A stretch of DNA of 64,000 nt from Candidatus Pantoea deserta (lineage in GTDB: Bacteria > Pseudomonadota > Gammaproteobacteria > Enterobacterales > Enterobacteriaceae), in the NCBI RefSeq assembly GCF_003813865.1, contig NZ_RMVG01000021.1, positions 1 to 64,000 on the forward strand. The letters are read 5' to 3'. Under the pieces are notes generated by a model. It was given only the letters and a program-made list of their open reading frames with translations. It searched no databases and was not told where the DNA came from. This document shows, one piece after another, positions 1 through 8,226 of the stretch (within the stretch, counting starts at the first letter, position 1; each line of letters starts with the position of its first letter). Made by a program: the position numbers and the translations under genes.

Positions 1-528
1 GGGTGCCGCCTCGCCCACGGCCAGCGCAACAAAGGCGGAATACAGATTCACCGTCTCAATGCCGACACTGCGCAAAGCCAGCCGGTGAGCCGATATACTG
101 TTGATCTTCTTGTAGGGGGGATTGAGGATGGCATGGGTATATCCTCGTACATGAAGACCGTCAGCGGTAGCTTGTTCAATGTAATCTCCCGCGATAATGC
201 GAGGCATTACGTGCTCGTATTTATTCAGTTGCTGTGCAAGGTGGCTAAGCAGGTTAGTGTCAATCTCGTAAGCTGTAGCTTCGACGGATTCGAAACTAAA
301 ACCGCCCGACACCCAGCGATCCAGAAAGGCGCTAGACAAGGCACCGACACCCGCACCAGCATCTAATAAACGGCACACCTGCTGGGTACTGGGCGGGAAT
401 AAGGATGCCATAAAGCGGGCCACGCTCGCAGGGGTCATAAACTGACCAAATTCAGCCTTATGTTTTCGTGCTGTTCGGGGAGCTACTTTACGGCGGATAC
501 CGTCTGCTGCGTCTAAGTGTTGGTTCAT
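1..528 (-). CDS. Type II restriction-modification N6-adenine methyltransferase, N-terminal part
   Basis: The reverse strand is open from an ATG at 528 to the window edge (176 codons, no stop), so the gene is cut off at its 3' end. Residues 25-40 (HKAEFGQFMTP) match the opening of PstI/BsuBI/Eco57I-type DNA adenine methyltransferases. DAGAGVG at 56-62 is SAM-binding motif I, and NPPY at 136-139 is catalytic motif IV, which flips and methylates adenine. An in-frame TGA lies directly before the ATG, so translation cannot begin earlier. The expected role is protecting host DNA against a partner endonuclease, which would lie left of the window and cannot be seen. The neighbourhood is AT-richer than the rest of the window and contains a pseudogene, consistent with an acquired defence locus. 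Family assignment is firm; specificity is unknown. Confidence 0.85.
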   Translation of the reverse strand, partial: MNQHLDAADGIRRKVAPRTARKHKAEFGQFMTPASVARFMASLFPPSTQQVCRLLDAGAGVGALSSAFLDRWVSGGFSFESVEATAYEIDTNLLSHLAQQLNKYEHVMPRIIAGDYIEQATADGLHVRGYTHAILNPPYKKINSISAHRLALRSVGIETVNLYSAFVALAVGEAAP

Positions 529-919
529 TCAGAATCTCTGTTGGCGCGGCGTGATGACACCGACATACTTGTAATGAGTGGTTCGTTACGCGCCTGAACG
601 ACGGATTACCCGGCCACATGAAAATTAAAATTGTCCACCAGAACATGAATTCCGGGCACCTGCTGGACGTATAAATCCCGTTTGCAGCCCCATCTGCATA
701 CTGCTGCCCACCCGGTCTGCATTTGCACTCGCCTCAGGCAGCACACAAATTCTGCCACAGCAAAAATATGTTGAAAACCGACTTACCGCTTCGCTGGTCA
801 GGTACTTCGCATGTCGTGTTCCGGGCATTGATCGCATCAACCGAAAACATTCCGCATTTGATCGGCCTGCTGACACATACAGAACAAACACACTGATTCA
901 TTAGTCATATCGAAATAAG
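529..919. other. Non-coding stretch, no supported gene
   Basis: Between the methyltransferase start and the acyltransferase remnant I see no reading frame with recognisable protein similarity or a convincing ribosome-binding site. The DNA is probably decayed accessory sequence; the methyltransferase promoter should lie in its left part. Confidence 0.5.
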
Positions 920-1230
920 GGATGCGTTATTGGCGACGGAACCAGAGTGCAATCTCAAGCTTTCATCTGTGAGAATGTTACCTTAGGCAAGGACTGCTGA
1001 CGTAACCTTTGCTAACGACCTTTTCAGGAGTGGCGGCCCTGATGCTTCTGCCTAAAGCTGGATACCTGTCGTATTAGGTAATGCGGTAACTGTAGGGAAT
1101 GGACAACGGAAATTTGCAGTGATGCGGTGACGGGTGCAGGTAGCGTGGTGACTAAGCCCGTGCGGGTAAAAGACGTGTATGCCGGCAATCCCGCCACACT
1201 TTTAGAAAGCTCTAAGCATTGTCTCCTCAA
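920..1230 (+). pseudogene. Hexapeptide-repeat (LbetaH) acyltransferase pseudogene, FdtC/WxcM-like
   Basis: Pieces of one left-handed beta-helix acyltransferase can be read in shifting frames. From 920 the text is VIGDGTRVQSQAFICENVTL ending at a TGA near 998. About 1002-1045 reads VTFANDLF in another frame. About 1065-1100 reads VVLGNAVTVGNG, and from about 1112 DAVTGAGSVVTK leads to AGNPATLL. The order and spacing are those of sugar N-acyltransferases of the FdtC/QdtC type, which acetylate amino sugars for surface polysaccharide. At least three frameshifts or small deletions and an internal stop make it non-functional, and the N-terminus is missing. It is a fossil of a polysaccharide locus, not an active gene. 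Confidence 0.75.
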
Positions 1231-1334
1231 ATTTTTAATCCAGATTTATCGCCATCCTGGGTCGTTAAGGTCGGCTTATCGCCAAAGCGGCCATCGAAGC
1301 CGCCAGACAGATGATTAGCAGAAGAACATAGCTG

Positions 1335-1823
1335 TCAGTGATGATGATCCCTTAGAAAAACTGTCAGCACATCTTTCGGAGGAACACCTCCGCACTCTGA
1401 AATTAACCAGCCTACTGCCCCACGGTGGTAGGTTCCATGAAAAAGCATATGATTTAGCATGTCTGTGGCTGTCATTTCTCCCTCGCCACCATCGACAAAA
1501 CTGAACTTGATAGTTTCTCCTAAATCGGCCGGAGCCATTGAGCTGACGCGCTGAATATACCAGTTTGTACAGTCATCCATTTTGACCTCAAGCTCCTCTA
1601 CCGAGGGTGTTTCAGGGGTATTCAGGGCAGTGTAACCATGCTGCTGACCCGAAATATTTGCTCTAAAAATCATGTCGACCACATGAATATGGTTCATCAG
1701 TCTTAGCATCAGATGACGCTTTTCTGCATAAGCAGATTCGCTGATACCTTTAACTGCTTTTAGCGTTTCAGCATCAATCCAGCGCTTGAATTTTAAGAGA
1801 GTCACCAGTGTGTTCTTGTCCAT
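1335..1823 (-). CDS. DinB family protein
   Basis: A 162-residue protein of the DinB/YfiT four-helix-bundle superfamily, whose members use a His triad to bind a metal and act as thiol transferases or uncharacterised stress proteins. Visible family signatures are the N-terminal LLKFKRWID segment, LMNHIHVVDMIF (first His of the triad) and MLNHMLFHGTYHRGAVGW (two His spaced HxxxH). The ATG at 1823 is chosen over an upstream in-frame start at 1862 because an AGGAGG Shine-Dalgarno sequence sits just before it. It stands alone on the reverse strand, flanked by repeats and a pseudogene. The substrate cannot be deduced. Confidence 0.85.
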   Translation of the reverse strand: MDKNTLVTLLKFKRWIDAETLKAVKGISESAYAEKRHLMLRLMNHIHVVDMIFRANISGQQHGYTALNTPETPSVEELEVKMDDCTNWYIQRVSSMAPADLGETIKFSFVDGGEGEMTATDMLNHMLFHGTYHRGAVGWLISECGGVPPKDVLTVFLRDHHH

Positions 1824-1912
1824 GAATTTCCTCCTGATTTGCGTGTTCCGATAGCATATCAATAAAGTACGCTCTGTAGCAGAGCTTCCTGTTCTGAGGC
1901 ATAAGCATGAAC

Positions 1913-1979
1913 AAGGTCCGCTTTTCGCTCATAGCGGGCCTTGCCTTTCGTGTATGTCTGCTCTGTGCCAGAAGCGGAC
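1913..1979. repeat. Tandem pair of GTCCGCTT...AAGCGGAC-type hairpins
   Basis: Two related imperfect palindromes sit side by side. The first, 1913-1942, pairs AAGGTCCGCT with AGCGGGCCTT; the second, 1956-1979, pairs GTCTGCT with AGCGGAC. A third copy of the same unit lies at 7872-7895. They resemble short interspersed palindromes of enterobacterial intergenic DNA and could act as terminators or mRNA stabilisers. Confidence 0.6.
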
Positions 1980-2095
1980 ATTGTAAATTAATAACTTAAA
2001 GACAAATTGAAAAGCGGGGAAATAGAATGACTGTTGGAAAGAGTAATTAAGGCTGTAGTTAATAAACAAATGCTCCAAAAACCACAACCTAATTA

Positions 2096-3049
2096 CTAAC
2101 TAACTGATGCAAATTGAATAACTGGCTTGTTTAATCTGCCTGCCAAATGGTAATGTTTAATTGCATTTTCCCAGTTTTCAAAATCAAAAACACTAGCCTC
2201 GCTTGTTTCTGTTTCAGACAACTGTCGCCATATTTCCCTGAACATCTGCTGCCAGCCATCTATACCGAGCTGTGAAAGATAGTGCCGCACATGAAACCAG
2301 TGAATCCTCGGCAGAGAGTTTTTTGCACGAAATGGCTGGCCGGAAAGAAGGCCATAGCTGATAAAGAGACCTGTGACTGGCATTTCCTCAAGGATATTTT
2401 CTGCCAGCGTTCCTCCGGTGGCATCGTAAACCACCTCAGCCCGGGCTGCATAGTGACGGACAGCGTCGTGGTCAGTTTCCTGAACCGGTGTGATGCCACA
2501 CTGTGCCAGCCGTGATGAATGGGCAGGAGAACGATGAATGCCGGTAACCGATAGCGCTCCGGCACGGATAGCCCACTGACCTAACAACATGGCACAGTCA
2601 CTACCGGCGGCCGTCAGGAGAACGTGTTTACCTGCCGGCGTTAAGTGGCTAATCATCAGCTTTGCAGCCAGAGGATTGATATAAGCCCGTGCGGCCAGCG
2701 TCGCTTCAGTATTCTCAGGCACAATGATGGCTAGAGCGGCAGGAACATCGACATAATTTTGCCAGGTGCCTTCTCCCCTCAAGGCCAGTACCTGCCGGGA
2801 AAGCAGGTATCGGTATGCCGATGGCGCATCCGTCACTACTCCGGTTCCTTCATATCCGGCGACCTGTGGGAGCGCTATGCGATGCTGATAAGCGCCTGTC
2901 ATGGGTATCAGGTCTGAAGCATTAACGGGCGCACAGAGCATTTTTACCCTGATCATGCCCTCTGCAAGTTTTGCTTTTGTTCCTTCCTCAATATACAAAA
3001 CGCTTTCAGGCGCACCGAAACGTCTGTAAACCAGAGCCTTATTTGACAT
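2096..3049 (-). CDS. Zinc-independent MDR-family oxidoreductase (enoyl-CoA/quinone reductase-like)
   Basis: A 317-residue medium-chain dehydrogenase/reductase. It begins ALVYRRFGAPESVL and has the N-terminal segment MLCAPVNASDLIPMTGAY typical of the MECR/ETR (2-enoyl thioester reductase) and quinone oxidoreductase branch. AGYEGTGVV follows, then a nucleotide-binding region around HVLLTAAGSDCAMLLGQWA in place of a perfect GxGxxG loop. No zinc-binding Cys cluster is seen, so NADPH-dependent reduction of a conjugated carbonyl or enoyl thioester is more likely than alcohol oxidation. It is monocistronic on the reverse strand and divergent from the asparaginase gene. The substrate is unknown. Confidence 0.8.
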   Translation of the reverse strand: MSNKALVYRRFGAPESVLYIEEGTKAKLAEGMIRVKMLCAPVNASDLIPMTGAYQHRIALPQVAGYEGTGVVTDAPSAYRYLLSRQVLALRGEGTWQNYVDVPAALAIIVPENTEATLAARAYINPLAAKLMISHLTPAGKHVLLTAAGSDCAMLLGQWAIRAGALSVTGIHRSPAHSSRLAQCGITPVQETDHDAVRHYAARAEVVYDATGGTLAENILEEMPVTGLFISYGLLSGQPFRAKNSLPRIHWFHVRHYLSQLGIDGWQQMFREIWRQLSETETSEASVFDFENWENAIKHYHLAGRLNKPVIQFASVS

Positions 3050-3149
3050 TTTCTAAGCAATCCCGATTGTGCTTACAATTTAAACCTGAAAATCTCTTTT
3101 CCCGCTCATGTATTTAACTTTTTACCGTGCTGAACTGCAAGCGGGCCTT

Positions 3150-3175
3150 AGCCCGGAAGGAACGACTTCCGGGCT
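3150..3175. repeat. Perfect 10-bp inverted repeat in divergent intergenic region
   Basis: AGCCCGGAAG and CTTCCGGGCT are separated by six bases. The palindrome lies between the reverse-strand MDR gene (start 3049) and the forward asparaginase gene (start 3431). No T-tract follows on either strand, so it is unlikely to be a simple terminator; an operator or REP-like element is possible. The remaining 380 bases of this gap show no gene. Confidence 0.5.
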
Positions 3176-3430
3176 TCGGATCCCACGCTACGAGCAGCAA
3201 CGTGAAAGTATGTTTACTGCCTGTTTTCATACATAACTTTTCCCAGGGGCGACATGTGTGCGTCTTTAAGGGGAGGCGGAAGCCGGTTCGTGCCTTATAC
3301 CGCACGGTCAATAATGGCAGGCCCGCGAGCGGCTTTGCACTAAGCGCAAAAGCATTTTCAATTTCTTGTTCTTCAGTCTGTTTTTCAGAACGATATAATT
3401 TCAGCTAATTCGAACTGAAACGGGTTTACT

Positions 3431-4495
3431 ATGCGAGATTACGACAATACGGCCATGATCACTTATCGTGGTGCTTCCGTTGAGAATACCCATCAGGCCC
3501 ATATCTGCGTCACGGATGCAGACGGAAATATTTTGTTTTACCTGGGGGATCCCCACAGAAAAACACTCGCCCGTTCCGCTGCTAAACCCATGCAGACGCT
3601 GGCTATCCTCGAATCCGGTGCCGCAGAGCAGTATGCGTTCAGTGACGCGGAAATTGCCCTGATGTGCGCCTCCCACAGCAGCGAACAGCAACATCTTACT
3701 CTGGCAAAAAGTCTTCTTTGTCGTACAGGCCTTGCTGAATCAGACATGCAGTGCGGAGGGCATCCGGCCCTGTCGGACGTCGTAAACCGGGCCTGGATAA
3801 AAACAGACTATGCTCCTACAGCTCTGTGTAATAACTGTTCAGGAAAGCACATTGGCATGCTGGCAGGAGCGGTGTCACTGACCGGATCAACGGATAATTA
3901 TCATCTTCCTGAACACGTTATGCAGAGACGGGTCAGAGATGTGGTATCCGATATATGTAAGCTTGATGAAACCGACGTCGCCTGGGCCACGGACGGGTGT
4001 AATCTGCCTGCCCCGGCCTTTTCTCTGGACAGGCTTGCTTTTTCTTATGCCACGCTTGCTTCCTGTGCTGACAAGGATGCGCATCCCGATCCAGCCGACA
4101 AAAGAGCAGCGCTTTATGCAAGAATATTCAGGGCCATGTCCTCTTATCCGGAGCTTGTTGGTGGAGAGGGCCGGTTCTGTACGGAGCTGATGAGCATCTG
4201 TGAAGGCCAGCTGGTCGGAAAGCTGGGCGCTGACGCCTGCTATGGTATTGCGCTGCGGGAAAGTGACGCAACGCGTAAAGCCGGCGCAAAAGGGGCTGTC
4301 GGCATTGCTTTCAAGCTTGAAGATGGAAACATTGATGCGATGTATTCCGTCATATGCGAAGCGTTGCTCAGGCTGGGTTTTTTAAGCGATAAGCAGGCTT
4401 TAGCGCTGAACCACTTTCACCATCCTGCGATGGTTAACACCATGTCCGAAACGACCGGACACCGCGAGTTTCCGTTTACGTTACGTCGTTCATGA
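3431..4495 (+). CDS. Type III L-asparaginase (Rhizobium etli AsnA/ReAII-like)
   Basis: A 354-residue asparaginase II family protein (Pfam Asparaginase_II), unrelated to E. coli AnsA/AnsB. Family enzymes hydrolyse L-asparagine to aspartate and ammonia. In the R. etli ReAV structure the active site uses a Ser48-Lys51 pair and a zinc site of Cys135, Lys138 and Cys189. Here the same pattern is present one position later: Ser49-Lys52 in RSAAKPMQ, Cys136 and Lys139 in CNNCSGKH, and Cys190 in TDGCNLPA, so the catalytic set appears complete. No signal peptide is seen, so it should be cytoplasmic. Its last 6 bp overlap convergently with the LysR gene. An ATG at 3455 is an alternative start, but 3431 gives the family-like N-terminus. 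Confidence 0.9.
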   Translation: MRDYDNTAMITYRGASVENTHQAHICVTDADGNILFYLGDPHRKTLARSAAKPMQTLAILESGAAEQYAFSDAEIALMCASHSSEQQHLTLAKSLLCRTGLAESDMQCGGHPALSDVVNRAWIKTDYAPTALCNNCSGKHIGMLAGAVSLTGSTDNYHLPEHVMQRRVRDVVSDICKLDETDVAWATDGCNLPAPAFSLDRLAFSYATLASCADKDAHPDPADKRAALYARIFRAMSSYPELVGGEGRFCTELMSICEGQLVGKLGADACYGIALRESDATRKAGAKGAVGIAFKLEDGNIDAMYSVICEALLRLGFLSDKQALALNHFHHPAMVNTMSETTGHREFPFTLRRS

Positions 4496-5452
4496 CGCTC
4501 TGGCTTTGTCGCGCAGGGACTGTATTTCACTTTCTGTGAGCATCCCTACGCGGCTAAGCCGATCAGCCAGAAAGCTTTTAAGTACCCTGACTTTGGCTGA
4601 CTGCCTTCTGTTCGGCAGGTGAGCAAGATAAATAAACTTCCCGGTCAGGTCGTTTTTAAATTCATAATCGGGGAGCACGATTTTAAGCGCTCCCTGCCGG
4701 ATAAAATCACGCACAAGCCAGATCTCAAATTCTGCGATGCCGGTTCCTTCCAGGACAGCGCTGAGCAGCAGCTCAGTATGATCCGACTGTAATGTTCCTC
4801 TGGGAAGGTGGCTGAAACGACTCTGATGTTTTCTGAAACGCCACTGCGTTTCTGCCTCGGGATGGATATATTGCAGACAATTATGGGCAGACAAATCTGC
4901 CGGCTTTTGAGGATGCCCGTTCAGGGATAAATATTCCGGCGTGGCGCACAGCACGCTGTCATTTCGGGACAGAGGATGTACGACCAGGTCATTGATATAG
5001 TTTTCACCCTCATGAATATCCAGATCAAATCCGCCCCTGACCAGATCGTTATGGTTATCAGTGAGCCTGACGTCGAGCTGTATGGACGGGTAAATTTTGA
5101 GAAACTGCGGGATTAAGGGCGCAAGGTATATTCGTCCAAACGCAACCGGTGCGGTCAACTTAACCTGACCGCTTGGTTCAGCATCAAGCGCGGAGACAGC
5201 GCGATGTGCATCATCAATATCGCTCAGGATGGCCGTTACTCTTTCAAAGTAAAGGTATCCTGCTTCGGTTAAGGTTATTTCGTGGGTTGACCGGTGAAAC
5301 AGCGCTACTTTGAGGTGCTTTTCTATAGCGCTGATTTTGCGCGTGACGGTAGAAGCAGAGATGCCTGCTTCACGGGCCGCTGCGGAAAAGCTTCCCAGCA
5401 GAACGGTCCTGACAAAGAGTTGCATCGTGCCGGTAAAATTTAAATCGGTCAT
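4490..5452 (-). CDS. LysR-family transcriptional regulator
   Basis: A LysR regulator with an N-terminal winged helix-turn-helix (GSFSAAAREAGISASTVTRK) followed by a substrate-binding domain starting near SGQVKLTAPVAFGR. This is the sub-family related to DmlR/YafC. The ATG at 5452 places MTDLNFTGTMQLFV at the N-terminus as is usual; an in-frame ATG at 5515 would add 21 atypical residues and has no Shine-Dalgarno. It converges on the asparaginase gene with a 6-bp overlap and is followed upstream by the MalY/PatB aminotransferase on the same strand, so it may control asparagine or sulfur amino acid catabolism here. The inducer is unknown. Confidence 0.88.
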   Translation of the reverse strand: MTDLNFTGTMQLFVRTVLLGSFSAAAREAGISASTVTRKISAIEKHLKVALFHRSTHEITLTEAGYLYFERVTAILSDIDDAHRAVSALDAEPSGQVKLTAPVAFGRIYLAPLIPQFLKIYPSIQLDVRLTDNHNDLVRGGFDLDIHEGENYINDLVVHPLSRNDSVLCATPEYLSLNGHPQKPADLSAHNCLQYIHPEAETQWRFRKHQSRFSHLPRGTLQSDHTELLLSAVLEGTGIAEFEIWLVRDFIRQGALKIVLPDYEFKNDLTGKFIYLAHLPNRRQSAKVRVLKSFLADRLSRVGMLTESEIQSLRDKARAS

Positions 5453-5619
5453 ATCCTGATTGTTGCGCTGGCTGCAAAAGCAAATAATATCAGCCAGCAC
5501 GTTTTCAGGCTTCATTTTGTGAAGAGAGCGAGCGTTCAGGTAAATTCAGTCTTACGCCACGACAGCTACGGGCGTCCTGAACGTCACGCACCTGGCCCAT
5601 CCAGCGCGATAAATCAGCG

Positions 5620-6789
5620 TCAGGAAAAAGCGCTTTTCAACCGTTCCAGACCTTCGTGCAGGGTTTCTCTTGGGCAGGCGAAGTTAATGCGCTCAAACCC
5701 ATCACCCTCTTTACCAAACGTTTCGCCCCATGTCAGGCCTACCTGGGCTTTGTCGAGAATAGTATGCCTGAGAGCATCTGGCGTGAGCTGAAATGCCCTG
5801 AAGTCCAGCCAGGCTATGTAGCCACCGCCAGGTCTGATGAGCTTTACCTGGGGCAGGTTTGTCCTGAAGTAATTATCCATAAAATCCAGGTTTGCCTGCA
5901 GATAGCCGTTGAGGCGGGTAAGCCACTCTGCTCCGTCCCGGTAAGCGGCAGTTGTGGCCGCGACGCTGAAAATGTTGGTGGCAAAGTCAAAGTCCAAACC
6001 AGACCTTATCTTTTCCAGCTTATCCCACTTTGCTCGATCAGGAATGATACCGATAGCATACGTCAGCCCCTGCAGGTTAAAGGCTTTAGACGGCGATGTG
6101 AGCGTAACGGAGTTAAGGCTGCTTTCAGAAGAAACGCTGCCATAGGGGACAAAAACCGCATGACCGTATGTCAGATAGCTGTTAATTTCATCTGATACAA
6201 CCAGAACACCATGTCTGCCACAGACTTCTGCGATACCTGATAACTCTGCCCGGCTGAATAACAAGCCGGTAGGATTATGTGGGTTTACAAGGAAAAACAG
6301 TTTCACGTCTTCTGAAACTATCTTTTCTTCGAAGGCAGCGAGATCGAAGCTGTATCTGACCCCGTCGAAAGACAGGGCCTGCGTAACGACCTTGCGCTCC
6401 GCACCTTCAATGACGCTGATGACGGGATGAAAATGAGGAGCATGGATCAGAACGCCGTCGCCAGGCCGGGTGTAGGCCCGCAAACAGAGAGAGAGCATGG
6501 CCCACATGCCGGGGCAGTTCGTCAGCCAGTCAGCTTTAATCTTCCACTGATGATGTTCACTGAACCAGTTTATAACCGACTGATAATAGTCGTCCGTCTT
6601 GTATTCATAAGCATAAATACCGCTCTCCGCCTTTTTTATTAAGGCATTCCGGACACAAGACGGGGAATGAAAATCCATATCAGCTGTACCGAGTGAAATG
6701 ACTTTTTCTTTCTGATACCGTCCCCACTTAATAGACGGGGAATTAGCCCGGTCAATAATTTCATCAAAAATGTCGTCTCGTTCCGCCAT
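5620..6789 (-). CDS. MalY/PatB family PLP-dependent aminotransferase / C-S beta-lyase
   Basis: A 389-residue fold-type I PLP enzyme of the MalY/PatB class. Family members cleave cystathionine or cysteine S-conjugates to a thiol, pyruvate and ammonia, and some act as aminotransferases. The N-terminal RANSPSIKWGRY segment is the family hallmark. NPHNPTG (169-175) binds cofactor and substrate, VSDEI (199-203) contacts the PLP pyridine nitrogen, and SPSKAFNLQGL contains the PLP-forming Lys235. Length and domain order are normal. It sits on the reverse strand 170 bp upstream of the LysR gene. The substrate could be cystathionine or a cysteine conjugate. Confidence 0.88.
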   Translation of the reverse strand: MAERDDIFDEIIDRANSPSIKWGRYQKEKVISLGTADMDFHSPSCVRNALIKKAESGIYAYEYKTDDYYQSVINWFSEHHQWKIKADWLTNCPGMWAMLSLCLRAYTRPGDGVLIHAPHFHPVISVIEGAERKVVTQALSFDGVRYSFDLAAFEEKIVSEDVKLFFLVNPHNPTGLLFSRAELSGIAEVCGRHGVLVVSDEINSYLTYGHAVFVPYGSVSSESSLNSVTLTSPSKAFNLQGLTYAIGIIPDRAKWDKLEKIRSGLDFDFATNIFSVAATTAAYRDGAEWLTRLNGYLQANLDFMDNYFRTNLPQVKLIRPGGGYIAWLDFRAFQLTPDALRHTILDKAQVGLTWGETFGKEGDGFERINFACPRETLHEGLERLKSAFS

Positions 6790-7135
6790 CGTTTACCTCT
6801 GTCAGCACAATCGAACTAACCGCTCTGGCACAATTTTACATCAAATATTTCTTTATTGCGTGTCAGTTTGTATCAATAACATAAAAAGTAGCAATGACAG
6901 CATACTAAGCCTTATCATGAAATAACAGGAAACTGAGTCACGGAGTTGATTTTGGTAAGTAAGGTTTCGTCGAATGTGATACGGGATTACATAAGAGACT
7001 GCGTCATGTTAGTGGTGGAAATGCAGAGTTCTGGCTGGAAGGCAAGATAAAAGCTGTGCTGAAGGGGTTCCGCTGGACTGCTGAGGATAAGGCTCTTCCC
7101 ACATACTGTACAGTATCCCCATAGAGCCTGCATAT
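6790..7135. other. AT-rich intergenic region
   Basis: No supported gene. The left part should carry the promoter of the aminotransferase gene. Around 6990-7125 a short forward frame reads HVSGGNAEFWLEGKI, weakly like the HVHV...WLE segment of DUF4160 proteins, but it lacks a proper start and most of the domain, so it is at best a remnant. Confidence 0.4.
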
Positions 7136-7468
7136 TTAGCGTAAACGCTCGATTTCTTTGTCAATCACCTCTTTGCGCAGATAAAAAACCGGCCTGACAT
7201 TCACGTCTACAGCTCCGCTGGCCTGCACTTCCAGTAAAGCTCGCTCCTGCTCGAGTTCTGTCCTCCTGCACGCCACAGACTGGCCTGTATTACTGTTGAA
7301 CTCTGGACCTGAGTCAATTCGGACGCTTCTGTTTTCAACCCCGATGTTGTTATTGCCGGGGCGGAGCGTGTCCAGTCCTGCAGCAAAACCTTTTACAGAA
7401 ATGAGCAGGCTTGCAGAAATTAAACACAATCGAATATTAACAGTTTTGAATCTTATTCTGTCAGTCAC
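7136..7468 (-). CDS. Small exported hypothetical protein
   Basis: A 110-residue protein with a cleavable signal peptide: a charged N-terminus, the hydrophobic stretch LCLISASLLISV and a likely cleavage after KGFAA. Translation begins at GTG (7468), preceded by a good AGAGGAA ribosome-binding site. The mature part has a single Cys region (VACRRTELEQERALLE) and a Glu/Arg-rich helical C-terminus (RKEVIDKEIERLR). I do not recognise the family. It is monocistronic and lies in the AT-rich part of the window. A periplasmic location is the only inference I would make. Confidence 0.6.
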   Translation of the reverse strand: MTDRIRFKTVNIRLCLISASLLISVKGFAAGLDTLRPGNNNIGVENRSVRIDSGPEFNSNTGQSVACRRTELEQERALLEVQASGAVDVNVRPVFYLRKEVIDKEIERLR

Positions 7469-8226
7469 TTTTTCCTCTTTATCAGGTAGGGCAGGCTTAA
7501 GAAAACCCTCATCATATAGCCATGCCAGTCACTATACAGAAATGCTACTTTTAAACGAACGGACAAAGTCCGAGCGAAAAAACGTTTAAATTAGACTCCT
7601 GTAAAAGATGCATGGCAGAGATAATCTCTCATATAATCACTTCGGCCACAATATTTACCTGCTGCAAATGATTTTTTTTGGTAATTAAATGTGGCTGATG
7701 AGTTTATATACAAAAATGCCTCATGCAAATTAAAGCGGTTTAAAAAAGAGTGCTTATGCCGCAGTCAGGCTCGCGTATGAGATGTCTGAATGAGGTAATA
7801 TCTATATAGCTTAATGCTCACAAACTGATGCTTTGATTGTTAAGCTCGTGTGTTCTCAACAGGCACTTACAGTCCGCTTTTCGCTCAAAGCGGACGTTGC
7901 TAACATCGGCATGTACTAATCTGCAGAGATCAGTTAACAGTACATAACCATGCAACCGTGCAGAAATCTTCAGAGGCGTTTTTCACGATGCAGGCATAGA
8001 CTGGCGTGACACATCAGGCGCTTCGCAGTTATGCGTAAGGAGCAAGGTTCGCCGTGAAGGAAGAGCGGACGCTGAAACCTGTTTCAGTAAAAATTCATCT
8101 TATTCAGCAGAAGAAGCGCATCAGTGCAGCCCGGCCCTATTCAGGCAGCGATTGCATAAAGCTACACCCAAACGAGGCCCTTTAACCGATACCCGGAGTC
8201 TGAATGTAGCTTTAGTTGTTCACCAC
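7469..8226. other. Long intergenic region without supported gene
   Basis: About 750 bases, AT-rich in the left half, with no frame having both a start signal and recognisable similarity. It contains the hairpin repeat at 7872-7895. The right end (8100-8226) is downstream of the reverse-strand MDR gene and may hold its terminator, but I could not identify one securely. Confidence 0.5.
7872..7895. repeat. Hairpin repeat, third copy of GTCCGCTT family
   Basis: GTCCGCTTT and AAAGCGGAC form a perfect 9-bp stem around a six-base loop (TCGCTC). The left arm and loop are nearly identical to the repeat starting at 1917, showing this is a dispersed family that brackets the 2-8 kb segment. Confidence 0.65.

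Noticed and set aside
85..366. 93-residue forward frame at the left end
   Set aside because: Antisense to the methyltransferase fragment that has motifs I and IV in the reverse frame.
6984..7123. DUF4160-like fragment
   Set aside because: Only a short HVSGGNAEFWLEG-like stretch with no start or remaining domain; similarity too weak to annotate as a gene.
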